Source: Halomonas alimentaria (GTDB lineage Bacteria; Pseudomonadota; Gammaproteobacteria; Pseudomonadales; Halomonadaceae). Taken from it: 64,000 bases of DNA. Location: assembly GCF_009902005.1 (NCBI RefSeq), contig NZ_WUTT01000001.1, forward strand, positions 2,322,227 through 2,386,226, given 5' to 3'. Made by a program: the position numbers and the translations under genes. This document shows, in pieces, positions 11,728 through 22,924 of this stretch (positions within the stretch are counted from its first letter, which is position 1; every line of letters begins with the position of its first letter). The notes under the pieces were generated by a model. That model was not told the DNA's origin. It made no database searches and saw only the letters and a program-made list of their open reading frames with translations.

Positions 11728-12651
11728 CTAGAGCGACGGCCCCACCTCGGTGGGGTCGCCGTAACCGTGCAGTGCCATGCGCCGTTGCTCGCGGAAGTCC
11801 TCAAGCAGGCGCACATAGCGTCGCGGCATCTCGCTGCCTGTCCGAGTCACGTGATACAGCGTCTCGTGAACGGCCACGGGCAGTTCCATCGCCTTGACCT
11901 GACGCTGCCAGGGCGAGGTCTCCAGCACCGGCCGCGATACCACCGTGAACCCCAGGCCGCGGGCCACGGCATCCAGCACCATGCCCACCTCGTTGGTGAA
12001 GCCCTGGCGGCGAAAGTGGCTCATGGAACGAAACTCCCTGGGAAAGTTGCCGCGCAGCAGCGCACTGGCGTGGTTCAGGCCGTCGAAGTAGCTGATGAAG
12101 CCGATACCCATCAGATCGGCCAGGCCGGTACCGGTAAAATCCGCCGGCACCACCAGACACAGCGGTTCGCGATGCCAGGGGGTGACTTCCAGGTCGGGAT
12201 GGCGCATGGGCTCGGTGACGATGCCAAGGTCATAGCGCCCCGCCAGCACATCCTGGGAGATCTCCTGATTGAAGGCGAAGCTGTAACTCACCGTCAGCCC
12301 CGGATACATCTGCTGCTGGCCGAGCAGGAAGGGATAGAGCATGCTGCCGACGCTACCCGGCGAGGCCAACCGACAGTCGCCCGAGTAGGTAGAGTCGGCG
12401 TCCAGCGAGTGGCGGAACTGCTCATGCTCGGCGAACAGCTTGAGGGCGTAGTCATACACCCGCCGGCCAGCCTCGGTGAGGGTGAAGCGTCGACCGTGAC
12501 GCTCCAGCAAGGGCTTGTCCAGGTAGCGCTCCAGCTTGCGCACATGCTGGCTGACCCCTGGCTGGGTCATCTCCAGTCGATGGGCGGTCTGGGTGAAGCT
12601 GCCGGTCTCGACCAGGGTGATGAAGGTACGAAAGTAGAGCGCATTGAACAT
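11728..12651 (-). CDS. LysR-family transcriptional regulator
   Basis: The 307-residue protein has an N-terminal HTH (FRTFITLVETGSFTQTAHRLEMTQPGVSQHVRKLE) and a LysR effector-binding domain. It is divergent from ppnN with a 99-base spacer that carries an inverted repeat (CTATCAC at 12683-12689, GTGATAG at 12706-12712), a candidate regulator site. The effector is unknown. Control of ppnN is possible but is inferred only from position. Confidence 0.83.
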   Translation of the reverse strand: MFNALYFRTFITLVETGSFTQTAHRLEMTQPGVSQHVRKLERYLDKPLLERHGRRFTLTEAGRRVYDYALKLFAEHEQFRHSLDADSTYSGDCRLASPGSVGSMLYPFLLGQQQMYPGLTVSYSFAFNQEISQDVLAGRYDLGIVTEPMRHPDLEVTPWHREPLCLVVPADFTGTGLADLMGIGFISYFDGLNHASALLRGNFPREFRSMSHFRRQGFTNEVGMVLDAVARGLGFTVVSRPVLETSPWQRQVKAMELPVAVHETLYHVTRTGSEMPRRYVRLLEDFREQRRMALHGYGDPTEVGPSL

Positions 12652-12750
12652 GGCGGATCACACGGCGAGTGGAGCGACGATTCTATCACTGCCGTCCCAC
12701 CCGGCGTGATAGCATCACGGGGCACTTTTCCGCACGACAAGGACGCCAGC

Positions 12751-14112
12751 ATGCCCGACACCATCTCCAGCACCATCTCGCCGGAAGGCAGCCTCGAGAT
12801 CCTCTCCCAGCACGAGGTCGCGCGCCTTCACGACACCTCTCGGGCCGGCCTGCACGACCTGCTGCGCTGTTGCGCCCTGGCGGTGCTCAACTGCGGCTCA
12901 CCCACCGACGACGGCCTGGCGCTGATGGAAGCCTATGCCGACTTCGATATCGAGGTAGTGCCCCAGGACCGCGGCATCCGCCTGAAGCTCACCAACGCCC
13001 CGGCCGAGGCCTTCGTCGACGGCAAGATGATCCGCGGCATCCGCGAGCATCTCTCCGCGGTGCTGCGCGATATCGTCTACGTCTACAACGAGATCCAGGG
13101 CCACCAGCGCTTCGACCTGACCACCGGCGAGGGCACCACTAATGCGGTGTTCCATATCCTGCGCAAGGCCGGCACTTTGAAACCGGGTGTCGACCCCAGC
13201 CTGGTGGTGTGCTGGGGTGGCCACTCCATCTCCCGGGAGGAGTACGACTACAGCAAGGACGTGGGCTACCACCTGGGGCTGCGCGAACTGGACATCTGCA
13301 CCGGTTGCGGCCCCGGTGCCATGAAGGGGCCGATGAAGGGGGCCAACGTCGCCCATGCCAAGCAGCGCCGCCATCAGGGCCGCTACCTGGGGGTCTCGGA
13401 GCCCGGCATCATCGCCGCCGAGGCACCCAACCCCATCGTCAACGAGCTGGTGGTGATGCCGGATATCGAGAAGCGCCTGGAGGCCTTCGTGCGCCTCGGC
13501 CACGGTATCATCGTCTTCCCCGGCGGCGTGGGCACCGCCGAGGAGATCCTTTACCTGCTGGGGATCCTGTTGCACCCGGACAACGCCGACATGGCCCTGC
13601 CGGTGATCTTCACCGGCCCGGCCAGCAGTGCGGCGTATTTCGAGCGCATCGACGAGTTCCTGGCCTATACCCTCGGCGACGAGGCACGTCGCCGCTACCG
13701 CATCATCATCGATGACCCCACCGAGGTGGCGCGCACCATGCGCAAGGGGATCGACGAGGTAGCCGAGTATCGCCGCGCGCGCCAGGATGCCTTCTATTTC
13801 AACTGGCGACTGACCATCGACCGTCCCTTCCAGGCCCCCTTCGAGCCTACCCACGAGGCCATGGCGGGGTTGACGCTCGATCGCGACCAGCCAGTACATG
13901 AGCTGGCAGCCAACCTGCGCCGCGCCTTTTCCGGGATTGTCGCCGGCAACGTCAAGGAGCACGGCATCCGTGCGATCAAGGCCAACGGCCCCTTCCGACT
14001 CAGCGCCGAGCCCGAGCTGATGGCACGCCTGGATGAGCTGCTCGACTCCTTCGTGGCCCAGGGACGGATGAAGCTCTCCGGCGAGTACGAGCCCTGCTAT
14101 ACGCTGGGCTGA
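12751..14112 (+). CDS. ppnN: Pyrimidine/purine nucleotide 5'-monophosphate nucleosidase (PpnN/YgdH)
   Basis: The 453-residue length matches E. coli PpnN (454). It splits nucleoside monophosphates into base and ribose 5-phosphate and is known to be bound by (p)ppGpp in E. coli. The LOG-family motif FPGGVGTAEEILYLLGIL is present, as is the CTGCGPGAMKGPMKGA segment. The start MPDTISSTISPEGSLEILS at 12751 matches the family; a long upstream in-frame extension is not real because it runs antisense through the LysR gene. Confidence 0.9.
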   Translation: MPDTISSTISPEGSLEILSQHEVARLHDTSRAGLHDLLRCCALAVLNCGSPTDDGLALMEAYADFDIEVVPQDRGIRLKLTNAPAEAFVDGKMIRGIREHLSAVLRDIVYVYNEIQGHQRFDLTTGEGTTNAVFHILRKAGTLKPGVDPSLVVCWGGHSISREEYDYSKDVGYHLGLRELDICTGCGPGAMKGPMKGANVAHAKQRRHQGRYLGVSEPGIIAAEAPNPIVNELVVMPDIEKRLEAFVRLGHGIIVFPGGVGTAEEILYLLGILLHPDNADMALPVIFTGPASSAAYFERIDEFLAYTLGDEARRRYRIIIDDPTEVARTMRKGIDEVAEYRRARQDAFYFNWRLTIDRPFQAPFEPTHEAMAGLTLDRDQPVHELAANLRRAFSGIVAGNVKEHGIRAIKANGPFRLSAEPELMARLDELLDSFVAQGRMKLSGEYEPCYTLG

Positions 14113-14114
14113 GC

Positions 14115-14140
14115 GGCAAGGGGCAAGGGGCAAGGGGCAA
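14115..14140. repeat. Short tandem repeat of GGGGCAA units
   Basis: Nearly four tandem copies of a 7-base unit GGGGCAA follow the ppnN stop codon. The next 40 bases (CTTGTCGCTTGCTCCTTG and onward) are partly complementary to them, so the region could fold. It may be a decayed intergenic repeat or terminator. Confidence 0.5.
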
Positions 14141-14193
14141 GCCAAGGAGTTTCCTTGTCGCTTGCTCCTTGTGGCTTGTAGCTGATGGCTGGC

Positions 14194-14559
14194 CTAACGC
14201 GGCGCCTTGATCCAGAGCGACAGGGCATGCAGCAGCAGCCCCAGGGTGGCGCCGTGGGCGATCAGCAGTTCCCAGCCGATGAAGTCGGTGACTAGCGCGT
14301 GCCAGGCACCCATGCCGGCCAGGCCGGCCACCAGGCAGAGCCCCAGGCGGCCCACCAGCCGCGGCAGGCGCCGCCGGGCCTCGGCTTCGAGCAGGCGCCA
14401 CTGGACCACGGCCACCGCGGCCACGACCGCCAGGGCAAGCAGGATCAGGTTCAGGCGATTGTCGTGGCCACCCACCAGATAGCGGGGGATGGTAGCGAAC
14501 ATCAGCACGGCTAGCCCCAGCACCAGGCTGAGGCGCTCCGGTGTGGGGGTCGTGCCCAC
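14194..14559 (-). CDS. Small membrane protein of unknown function
   Basis: This 121-residue protein has about four hydrophobic segments (LSLVLGLAVLMFATI, LNLILLALAVVAAVAVV, LCLVAGLAGMGAWHAL, LIAHGATLGLLLHALSL). The likely start is the GTG at 14559, immediately after the flavodoxin stop, giving translational coupling; an in-frame extension further upstream would overlap the flavodoxin gene and looks unreal. I do not recognise the family. Confidence 0.55.
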   Translation of the reverse strand: MGTTPTPERLSLVLGLAVLMFATIPRYLVGGHDNRLNLILLALAVVAAVAVVQWRLLEAEARRRLPRLVGRLGLCLVAGLAGMGAWHALVTDFIGWELLIAHGATLGLLLHALSLWIKAPR

Positions 14560-14560
14560 C

Positions 14561-15025
14561 TCAGGCGACCTTGAGCTGCTGGGCGTCGATCCACTCCTCC
14601 ACCCAGGGAAGCGCGGCATCATCGGCCATGAAGGTCTCCATGGCGTCGACTTCCAGGCGCTCGCCCAGCCGCTGGGCGCCCTGCCCCGCGAGCAGTTCAT
14701 CGAGCTGACGGCCAGCACCGCAGAAGGTCTCGCCATAGGAGCTGTCGCCCAGGGCGATCAGCCCGTAGCGCAACCAGCCGAGGCCAGGACTCTTCTCGCC
14801 GATGGCATTGGCGAAGGGCGCGAAGGCGCCGGGGTAGTCGCCACTGCCGGTGGTGGAGACGCAGAACAGCGCCAGGTCGGTCGTCTCGGCGTCGAGATCG
14901 TCCAGGGTGGGGTTCTCGAGGATGGCGACCTCGTAGCCGGCTTCCTCGAACAACGGCTTGACCTGCTCGGCGACGTCCAGGGCGCCGCCATACATGGTGC
15001 CAACAAAGATCTTCAGCATGGGCAT
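14561..15025 (-). CDS. MioC-like flavodoxin
   Basis: The 154-residue product is a short-chain flavodoxin. The FMN phosphate-binding loop is FVGTMYGGALDVAE near residues 7-20, and the isoalloxazine loops are FCVSTTGSGDYPGAF and LGDSSYGETFCGAG. It is a cytosolic electron carrier resembling E. coli MioC/YqcA. The physiological partner is not visible here. A small membrane-protein gene follows directly. Confidence 0.8.
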   Translation of the reverse strand: MPMLKIFVGTMYGGALDVAEQVKPLFEEAGYEVAILENPTLDDLDAETTDLALFCVSTTGSGDYPGAFAPFANAIGEKSPGLGWLRYGLIALGDSSYGETFCGAGRQLDELLAGQGAQRLGERLEVDAMETFMADDAALPWVEEWIDAQQLKVA

Positions 15026-15216
15026 GTCACGGATTTACCTGAGAAATATACGCGAATAATAACATGTCTCCCCACCGTCTCGCATCCACCCCGACCCGCA
15101 CGCTCGCCGTGTCTGAATCTGGATCAAGAGCGTGGCATTTCGTCGCAGGTATCGCGCTGCAGTCAGCGGGAATAACCAACTAGAATAGTGGGTTTTTAAC
15201 CTCTGGCGGAGAAAGC

Positions 15217-15426
15217 ATGCAACAGACCTTCGAGGCGTGGATCACCCCGCTGATGATCGGCGGGTTGATCGTGTTCATGTGCTTCATCATCTGGGACCTG
15301 GCGAAGAAGTCCAACGCCGGACGCTTCGGTACCATCATGCTGTTCGTGGTATTGGGCGCCGGCATGCTCGGATATGTGCTCAAGGTGGTCATCACCTGGA
15401 TGCTGGAGAACGGCGGAGCCGTCTGA
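15217..15426 (+). CDS. DUF2788 family small membrane protein
   Basis: The 69-residue protein has two transmembrane segments (TPLMIGGLIVFMCFIIWDL and GTIMLFVVLGAGMLGYVLKVVI) separated by a basic loop, which fits the DUF2788 family of gammaproteobacteria. A ribosome binding site (GGCGGAGAAAGC) precedes the ATG. It ends before a strong terminator shared with the convergent ihfA operon. Its function is unknown. Confidence 0.75.
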   Translation: MQQTFEAWITPLMIGGLIVFMCFIIWDLAKKSNAGRFGTIMLFVVLGAGMLGYVLKVVITWMLENGGAV

Positions 15427-15451
15427 CCCTGACCCCACACGCCGCTTACGA

Positions 15452-15480
15452 AAAGGGCCACCCCCATGGGGTGGCCCTTT
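15452..15480. terminator. Bidirectional terminator between DUF2788 gene and ihfA
   Basis: A perfect 13-bp stem (AAAGGGCCACCCC / GGGGTGGCCCTTT) has A and T tails on both sides. This suits termination of the DUF2788 transcript and of the convergent translation operon. Confidence 0.85.
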
Positions 15481-15506
15481 CGCGTGTCAGGCGGAGGCGG
15501 GTCGGT

Positions 15507-15809
15507 TCAGTGATGCTCGCCGCGGTAGCCCTCCACCTGGCTCTTGAGCTTCTGGCCAGGGCGGAAGGTCACCACCCGCCGGGCAGAGATGGGGATCTCC
15601 TCCCCCGTCTTGGGGTTGCGACCGGGCCGCTCGCGCTTGTCGCGCAGGTCAAAGTTACCGAACCCGGACAGCTTGACCTGTTCGTTCTCGCGCAGGCAGC
15701 CGCGTATCTCCTCGAAGAAGGCCTCCACCATGGACTTGGCCTCCCGCTTGGAGAGGCCGAGTTCAGCATGCAGGTGTTCGGCCAGCTCGGCCTTGGTCAG
15801 TGCGCCCAT
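15507..15809 (-). CDS. ihfA: Integration host factor alpha subunit
   Basis: The 100-residue protein has the IHF/HU fold with the DNA-minor-groove arm [25 protein letters not shown]. It forms a heterodimer with IhfB and bends DNA at specific sites. The start [13 protein letters not shown] was chosen because the upstream in-frame extension has no family resemblance. It lies downstream of pheT, the conserved gammaproteobacterial order, and is probably cotranscribed with pheST. IHF would also be a cofactor for the prophage integrase in this window. Confidence 0.94.
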   Translation of the reverse strand: MGALTKAELAEHLHAELGLSKREAKSMVEAFFEEIRGCLRENEQVKLSGFGNFDLRDKRERPGRNPKTGEEIPISARRVVTFRPGQKLKSQVEGYRGEHH

Positions 15810-15897
15810 CGTCACTCTCCCCTCTTGGCCCATCCCGGCCAACCCGGGTTCGCTAGACGGCCGATACCCGCAAGCCTCATCCCGCGACGCGCAACAT

Positions 15898-18279
15898 CTA
15901 GCCGCGTAGCTCGGCACCCAGATGCTGACGGGACTCGTTGACGATGGCATCGACCAACTTGTTGATTTCCTCGTCATTAAGCGTGCGCGAAGGATGCTGC
16001 CAGGTCAAGCCCAGGGCCACGCTCTTGCGCCCTTCCGACACACCCTTGCCCTGATAGACGTCGAACAGCCGGCACTCGATCAGCCATTCACCGGCCTCCG
16101 CGCGCAGGGTATCCAGCAGTGCCTGCACCGGCAGGTCCTCGTCGACCAGGAAGGCCAGGTCGCGGCGCACCTCGGGAAAGCGCGACAGCGGCATGAAGGC
16201 CGGCACACGGCCGTGGGTCAGGGCATCGAGGCGCACCTCGAAGAGTACCGCCTCCGCCTTGAGCCCCAGCTGGGCGCGGACTGCCGGATGCAGGGTGCCG
16301 ATCCAGCCGGCCTCCTCCCCACGGTGCAGGATGCGGGCACACTGCCCAGGGTGAAGCGAGGGATGCTCGGCGGGCTCGAAGCGCCATGCCTCGGCGTCGC
16401 CGCCCATGGCCAGCAGGCTCTCGAGATCGCCCTTGAGGTCGAAGAAGTCCACCGGTGCTCGATTGCCCGCCCAGCCTTCCGGCTCGCGGGAGCCGCAGGC
16501 CAGGGCGCCGAGCATCGGGATCTGCGCCAGATCATCGAGCTCGCCGCGGAATACCAGGCCACTCTCGAACAGCCGTACCCGGCTCTGCTGACGATTGAGG
16601 TTATGCTGAAGCGCCCGCACCAGACCCGGAAAGAGGCTGGCCCGCATCACCGAGAGATCCGTGGAGATGGGGTTGGCCAGTACCGGCGATACCGCCTCGG
16701 GCAGCAGGGTCTTCTGCAGATCAGGTGCCACGAAGCTGTAGGTCACGGCTTCCTGGTAGCCGCGGGCCACCATCTGGCGGCGCAACCTGGCCAGTGGTGT
16801 ACGTGCCTCATGATCCGGCCGCAGGCCGAGTCGCGCCTGGGGACGGCGCACGGGGAGGCGATTGTAACCATGGATGCGGGCCACCTCCTCGATCAGGTCC
16901 TCCTCGATGGCAATATCGAACCGCCAGCTGGGGACCAGGACGCGCCACCCCGACTCGGTGGTCTCGACCTGCATGCCGAGGCGTTCGAGAATCTCGCCAA
17001 CCTCTTCGCCGGCAAGCGCCTTGCCCAGCGCCTGCTCGAGGCGTGCGCTGCGCAGGACGACGCGGCGGGCCTCCGGCAGGTGAGCTTCGCTCGCCACCTC
17101 TACCAGGGGGCCGGCGTCACCACCCACGATCTCCAGCAGCAACGCCGTGGCGCGCTCGGCAGCCTCGCGGGCCAGCCGAGGGTCGACGCCGCGCTCGAAG
17201 CGATGGGAGGCATCGGTGTGCAGACCATAGGTGCGTGCCTGGCCGGCTACCGCCAGGGGGGTAAAGAATGCCGATTCCAGGAAGATGTCACGGGTTTGCT
17301 CGTTGACTCCGGAATGCTCGCCCCCCATGACGCCGGCGATGGCCAATGGACCACGCTCGTCGGCGATCACCAGGGTCGAGTCGTCCAGGCTGACTTCCTG
17401 GCCGTCAAGCAGCACCAGCCGCTCGCCCTCTCGAGCCAGGCGCACGATCACCGCACCACTCAGGTTCGCGCGGTCGAAGGCGTGCAGCGGCTGGCCCAGC
17501 TCGAGCATCACGTAGTTGGTGACATCCACCACCGGGTCGATGCTGCGCACACCGCCGCGGCGCAGGCGCTCCACCATCCACAGCGGCGTCTCGGCACCTA
17601 CGTCGACGCCCTTGATCAGACGTCCGATATAGCGCGGGCAGCGCTCGCCATCCTCGACCCGTACCGGGAAGGTCTCGTCATGGGAAGCCGCCACCGCGGC
17701 GACCTCCGGCCCCGTCACCGCCAGGCGGTTGAGCACGCCGACCTCACGGGCCAGACCCTTGAGGCTCAGGCAGTCACCGCGATTGGGGGTGAGGTCGACC
17801 TCGATGGTGTGGTCGTCGAGCCCCAGCCAGGCGCGGAAGTCCTCGCCTACCGGCGCCGAGCCGGGCAGCTCGAGGATCCCCGGCGAGGTCTCCTCCTCCA
17901 GGCCCAGCTCCGAGGCAGAGCAGATCATGCCGCGGGACTCCTGGCCGCGCAGCTTGGCCCGCTTGATCTTGAAGTCACCGGGCAGCACGGCACCGACCCG
18001 GGCGAAGGGCACCTTCTGCCCCGCCGCCACGTTGGGCGCGCCGCAGACCACCTGCACCGGCTCGCCGCTGCCGTCGTCGACCCGGCAGACGCTGAGCTTG
18101 TCGGCATCCGGGTGCTGTGACTTCTCCAGCACCTCGGCCACCACCACCCCCTCGAAGGCCGCGGCAACCGGCTCCACGGCATCCACCTCGAGGCCGGCCA
18201 TGGTGATCTGGTCGGCCAGGGCCTGGGTTCCGAGCTGAGGCGAGACCCACTCGCGCAGCCACTGTTCGGAAAATTTCAT
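15898..18279 (-). CDS. pheT: Phenylalanyl-tRNA synthetase beta subunit
   Basis: The 793-residue beta subunit begins [14 protein letters not shown]. It has the EMAP/OB-fold tRNA-binding domain (about residues 40-150, [13 protein letters not shown]), the B3/B4 editing domain, B5, the catalytic-like core and a C-terminal anticodon-binding FDX-ACB domain ([19 protein letters not shown]). With PheS it charges tRNA-Phe. It follows pheS by 40 bases in the operon. Confidence 0.95.
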   Translation of the reverse strand: MKFSEQWLREWVSPQLGTQALADQITMAGLEVDAVEPVAAAFEGVVVAEVLEKSQHPDADKLSVCRVDDGSGEPVQVVCGAPNVAAGQKVPFARVGAVLPGDFKIKRAKLRGQESRGMICSASELGLEEETSPGILELPGSAPVGEDFRAWLGLDDHTIEVDLTPNRGDCLSLKGLAREVGVLNRLAVTGPEVAAVAASHDETFPVRVEDGERCPRYIGRLIKGVDVGAETPLWMVERLRRGGVRSIDPVVDVTNYVMLELGQPLHAFDRANLSGAVIVRLAREGERLVLLDGQEVSLDDSTLVIADERGPLAIAGVMGGEHSGVNEQTRDIFLESAFFTPLAVAGQARTYGLHTDASHRFERGVDPRLAREAAERATALLLEIVGGDAGPLVEVASEAHLPEARRVVLRSARLEQALGKALAGEEVGEILERLGMQVETTESGWRVLVPSWRFDIAIEEDLIEEVARIHGYNRLPVRRPQARLGLRPDHEARTPLARLRRQMVARGYQEAVTYSFVAPDLQKTLLPEAVSPVLANPISTDLSVMRASLFPGLVRALQHNLNRQQSRVRLFESGLVFRGELDDLAQIPMLGALACGSREPEGWAGNRAPVDFFDLKGDLESLLAMGGDAEAWRFEPAEHPSLHPGQCARILHRGEEAGWIGTLHPAVRAQLGLKAEAVLFEVRLDALTHGRVPAFMPLSRFPEVRRDLAFLVDEDLPVQALLDTLRAEAGEWLIECRLFDVYQGKGVSEGRKSVALGLTWQHPSRTLNDEEINKLVDAIVNESRQHLGAELRG

Positions 18280-18319
18280 GGCAAATCCTATCGCTGTGTT
18301 CTGCTTATCCGGTGGACGA

Positions 18320-19375
<1,056 letters not shown>

Positions 19376-19377
19376 CT

Positions 19378-19450
19378 AAAAAAACAGGGGAAGAGCGGCT
19401 GCTCTTCCCCTGCGACGTCTGCGGCCCTCCGGCTGAAACCGGACAGCCGG
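19378..19450 (-). terminator. Tandem hairpins and T-run between rplT and pheS
   Basis: On the minus strand a 7-bp hairpin (19429-19450) is followed by a perfect 12-bp stem (19385-19412) with a 4-base loop and then seven U residues. This is a textbook intrinsic terminator placed inside the operon. In E. coli the pheST genes are preceded by an attenuator with a phenylalanine-rich leader peptide; I see no such leader here. Confidence 0.75.
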
Positions 19451-19465
19451 AAATGACGCTATCTC

Positions 19466-19819
19466 TTACTGGGCAGCCTTGGCCTTCTCGACGATGGCAG
19501 CGAAGGCTGCCTTCTCGTTGACGGCCAGGTCCGCCAGGACCTTGCGGTCAATCTCGATGCCGGCCTTCTTCAGACCGCCAACGAAGCGGCTGTAGGACAG
19601 GCCGTGCTGGCGTGCGCCGGCGTTGATGCGCTGGATCCACAGGGCGCGGAACTGGCGCTTGCGTTGACGACGGTCGCGATAGGCATACTGACCGGCCTTG
19701 ATGACCGCCTGCTTGGCGACGCGAAAGACACGGCTGCGGGCACCGTAGTAGCCCTTGGCCTGCTTGAGAATCTTCTTGTGACGACGACGGGCGACAACGC
19801 CACGCTTGACACGAGTCAT
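19466..19819 (-). CDS. rplT: 50S ribosomal protein L20
   Basis: The 117-residue protein matches bacterial L20 from [29 protein letters not shown] onward. It binds 23S rRNA early in 50S assembly. In E. coli it also represses translation of its own rpmI-rplT message. It follows rpmI by 35 bases. Confidence 0.97.
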   Translation of the reverse strand: MTRVKRGVVARRRHKKILKQAKGYYGARSRVFRVAKQAVIKAGQYAYRDRRQRKRQFRALWIQRINAGARQHGLSYSRFVGGLKKAGIEIDRKVLADLAVNEKAAFAAIVEKAKAAQ

Positions 19820-19854
19820 AGCTTACTCCTGACGAAAATGGAATCTACCAAGGG

Positions 19855-20049
19855 TTACAGGTTGGGCAGCATCCGCTGGATGAGCGCCTTGTCCGCGTCG
19901 TGGATCTGCTTCATGCCACGCAGTTGACGCTTACGCTTGGTGGACTTCTTGGTCAGGATGTGGCTACGGAACGACTGCTTGTGCTTGAAGCCGTTGGCCG
20001 TCTTCTTGAAGCGCTTGGCAGCGCCGCTGTTGCTCTTGATCTTCGGCAT
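19855..20049 (-). CDS. rpmI: 50S ribosomal protein L35
   Basis: The 64-residue, lysine-rich protein starts [17 protein letters not shown], the family signature, and has the usual length. It lies between infC and rplT in the conserved operon order. Confidence 0.97.
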   Translation of the reverse strand: MPKIKSNSGAAKRFKKTANGFKHKQSFRSHILTKKSTKRKRQLRGMKQIHDADKALIQRMLPNL

Positions 20050-20163
20050 GAGAATAACTCCGCTCGAGGTTCTTCAGAAAACCCGAGGCCGACGCAAGAC
20101 GCTGACGCCTCCCGCCCGTTTGACCGGCCATCGGATCACTTCTTTTGGTACTGCTGGTACCGC

Positions 20164-20706
20164 TTACTGCTTCTTCTTGGGGGCAATGATCATGATCATC
20201 TGGCGACCTTCCATCTTGGGGAAGGACTCCACGGTCCCGAGCTCTTCGAGGTCGGCGGCGATCCGCTCCATCAGCTTGCGGCCGATGTCCTGGTGCGCCA
20301 TCTCACGACCACGGAAGCGCAGGGTGACCTTGCCCTTGTCACCGGCTTCGAGGAAGCGCGTCAGGTTCTTCATCTTGACCTGATAGTCGCCCTCGTCGGT
20401 GCCAGGCCGGAATTTCACTTCCTTGACCTGAATCTGCTTCGTCTTCTTCTTCTGGGCAGCCTTCTGCTTCTTCTGCTCGAAGACGAACTTGCCGTAATCC
20501 ATGATCTTGCAGACGATCGGATCGGCATTGGAGATCTGCACGAGATCCATACCGGCGGCTTCGGCACGCTCCAGCGCCTCGCTGGTGGGCACAATGCCCA
20601 GCTGCTCACCGTCGCTGTCGATCAGGCGAACCTGATCCTCGGTAATGCGCTCGTTCATCGGGGGGCGCTTATCCTGGACGCGCCCTCTTGGGTTGCTACG
20701 CTTGAT
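20164..20706 (-). CDS. infC: Translation initiation factor IF-3 (ATC start codon)
   Basis: IF-3 binds the 30S subunit and rejects non-canonical start codons. I place the start at ATC (20706-20704), which gives 180 residues, exactly the E. coli length, and the expected basic N-terminal extension before [18 protein letters not shown] ribosome binding site ends 7 bases upstream, whereas the internal ATG at 20658 lacks one and would cut off 16 residues. Known infC genes use AUU or AUC starts for autoregulation. The stop codon of thrS lies directly at this ribosome binding site, so the genes are translationally linked. Confidence 0.93.
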   Translation of the reverse strand: MKRSNPRGRVQDKRPPMNERITEDQVRLIDSDGEQLGIVPTSEALERAEAAGMDLVQISNADPIVCKIMDYGKFVFEQKKQKAAQKKKTKQIQVKEVKFRPGTDEGDYQVKMKNLTRFLEAGDKGKVTLRFRGREMAHQDIGRKLMERIAADLEELGTVESFPKMEGRQMIMIIAPKKKQ

Positions 20707-20717
20707 GTTCCGTCTCC

Positions 20718-22637
20718 TTAGGCAATTGACGAATGTCTCTCACCGAGTTCGTCACCGAGGCGGGCCATGAGTTCATCGACCGTCATGGTGCCAAGGTCTT
20801 CTCCGCTGCGCGTACGCAGGGCAACCGAGTCGGCTTCGACTTCCTTATCTCCCACCACCAGGAGATAGGGAACTTTCTGCAAGGTATGCTCGCGGATTTT
20901 AAAGCCGATCTTCTCATTCCTCAAGTCCGCCTTGACGCGCAAGCCGAATTTCTGCAGACGACGCTCGAGATCCAGCACGAATTCGCGCTGGGAATCGGTG
21001 ATATTGAGGATCACCGCCTGCTGTGGCGCGAGCCACAGCGGCATGGCACCGGCGTAGTGCTCGATGAGGATCCCCAGGAAGCGTTCGAAGGAGCCCAGTA
21101 TCGCACGGTGCAGCATCACCGGTGTCTTGCGTGCGCCGTCCTCGTCGACGAACTGGGCGCCGAGGCGGCCGGGCAGGTTGAAGTCGAGCTGCAGGGTGCC
21201 GCACTGCCAGACGCGATTGAGGCAGTCGCGCAGGGAAAACTCGATCTTGGGTCCGTAGAAGGCCCCCTCGCCCGGCTGCAGCTCCCACTCGAGGCCGGTG
21301 GCATCGAGGGCGGCCTCGAGGCCCGCCTCGGCACGGTCCCACAGCGCCGGCTCGCCCATGAAGTCATCGGGGCGAGTCGACAGCTTGAGCTCCACATCGT
21401 CGAAGCCGAGATCCTGGTAGACCTTGAGGGTCAGGGCGATGAACGCCTCGGCCTCGGACTGGATCTGCTTCTCGCTGCAGAAGATATGGGCGTCGTCCTG
21501 GGTAAAACCGCGTACGCGCATCAGGCCGTGCAGGGAGCCGGAGGGCTCGTTGCGGTGACAGCTGCCGAACTCCGCCAGGCGCAGCGGCAGGTCCCGGTAG
21601 CTCTTCAGCCCCTGGTTGAACACCTGCACGTGACAGGGGCAGTTCATGGGCTTGATGGCGTAGTCGCGCTTCTCCGACTCGGTGGTGAACATCAGCTCGC
21701 TGTAGTGGCCCCAGTGACCGGACTTCTTCCACAGCGAGAGATCCACCACCTGCGGTGTCTTGATCTCCTGGTAACCGTTCTCGATCTGAACCCGGCGCAT
21801 GTACTGCTCCAGGGCCTGGTACATGGTCCAGCCATTGGGGTGCCAGAACACCATGCCCGGCGCCTCCTCCTGAAGGTGGAAGAGGTCCATCTTGCGCGCC
21901 AGCTTGCGGTGGTCACGCTTCTCCGCCTCCTCGAGACGCTTGAGGTAGGCCTTGAGCTGCTTCTTGTCAGGCCAGGCGGTGCCGTAGATGCGGGTCAGCA
22001 TCGGTTTCTCGGCGTCGCCGCGCCAGTAGGCGCCAGCCAGCTTGGTCAGCTTGAACGCCTTCAGGTGCCGGGTATTGGGCACGTGGGGGCCCCGGCACAT
22101 GTCGATATACTCTTCGTGATGATAGAGGCGGATACTCTCGCCTTCCGGTATCTCGCGGACGATCTCCTGCTTGTAGGGCTCATCGCGATGCAGGAAGGTG
22201 AGCATCGCCTTGTCACGGTCGACGTACTCGCGGACCACGTCATAGCCCTTGTCGATCAGCTCCTTCATGCGCTTCTCGATGGCTTCCAGATCCTCGGGGG
22301 TCGCCGATCGGCCGAAGTCGATATCGTAGTAGAAGCCATCCTCGATGACCGGGCCGATGGCCATCTTCGCCTCGGGATAGAGCTGCTTGACGGCATGGCC
22401 GATCAGGTGGGCACAGGAGTGGCGTACCACCTCCAGGCCTTCGGGATCCTTGGCAGTGAGGATGGCCACCTCGGCGTCATGCTCGATGATGTCGGCCGCA
22501 TCGACCGGCACACCATTGATCTTGCCGGCTACGCAGGCCTTGGCGAGTCCGGGGCCGATATCCTCGGCCAGCTGCATCACGGTAAGCGGTTCGTCGAAGC
22601 GTCTCTGGCTGCCGTCGGGCAGGGTCACGATGGGCAT
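20718..22637 (-). CDS. thrS: Threonyl-tRNA synthetase
   Basis: The 639-residue enzyme has an N-terminal TGS domain ([20 protein letters not shown]), the N2 editing domain with [16 protein letters not shown], the class II catalytic core with zinc-binding residues ([10 protein letters not shown]), and a C-terminal anticodon-binding domain. It charges tRNA-Thr. The ATG at 22637 has an AAAGGA site upstream. The TAA stop overlaps the ribosome-binding region of infC. Confidence 0.96.
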   Translation of the reverse strand: MPIVTLPDGSQRRFDEPLTVMQLAEDIGPGLAKACVAGKINGVPVDAADIIEHDAEVAILTAKDPEGLEVVRHSCAHLIGHAVKQLYPEAKMAIGPVIEDGFYYDIDFGRSATPEDLEAIEKRMKELIDKGYDVVREYVDRDKAMLTFLHRDEPYKQEIVREIPEGESIRLYHHEEYIDMCRGPHVPNTRHLKAFKLTKLAGAYWRGDAEKPMLTRIYGTAWPDKKQLKAYLKRLEEAEKRDHRKLARKMDLFHLQEEAPGMVFWHPNGWTMYQALEQYMRRVQIENGYQEIKTPQVVDLSLWKKSGHWGHYSELMFTTESEKRDYAIKPMNCPCHVQVFNQGLKSYRDLPLRLAEFGSCHRNEPSGSLHGLMRVRGFTQDDAHIFCSEKQIQSEAEAFIALTLKVYQDLGFDDVELKLSTRPDDFMGEPALWDRAEAGLEAALDATGLEWELQPGEGAFYGPKIEFSLRDCLNRVWQCGTLQLDFNLPGRLGAQFVDEDGARKTPVMLHRAILGSFERFLGILIEHYAGAMPLWLAPQQAVILNITDSQREFVLDLERRLQKFGLRVKADLRNEKIGFKIREHTLQKVPYLLVVGDKEVEADSVALRTRSGEDLGTMTVDELMARLGDELGERHSSIA

Positions 22638-22860
22638 GCAGGGGTCCTTTCGCGCAGTGGTGGCCCATACGAAAGACCACATGTCGCAGTGAACGAAGAA
22701 TGGAAGCGTAGTGTCACCCGGAGACCGACCATCGCCGGCGGCGTCGAACGCCAGGCGAGACGGTGTCGGCCCGTGCCGGATGACGCGCTACGATAGCAAA
22801 GCGCCAGGTCGGGCGCCACAGTCCAGGCGCAGCAAGCCAGGCGCACCGACCCAGACGAAT

Positions 22861-22884
22861 CAGGGGCGCCCGAAGGCGCCCCTG
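22861..22884 (-). terminator. Hairpin downstream of the OmpA-like lipoprotein gene
   Basis: A perfect 10-bp stem (CAGGGGCGCC / GGCGCCCCTG) with a CGAA tetraloop follows the OmpA-like gene. There is no T-run, but a stem this stable 40 bases past the stop probably marks the end of the transcript. Confidence 0.6.
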
Positions 22885-22924
22885 CCTCGCGAACTCAAGG
22901 AGTTCGCTTGAGATTGAGCCGAAC

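Noticed and set aside
11662..12750. Long N-terminal extension of ppnN
   Set aside because: It runs antisense through a good LysR gene and through a terminator; the family start is at 12751.
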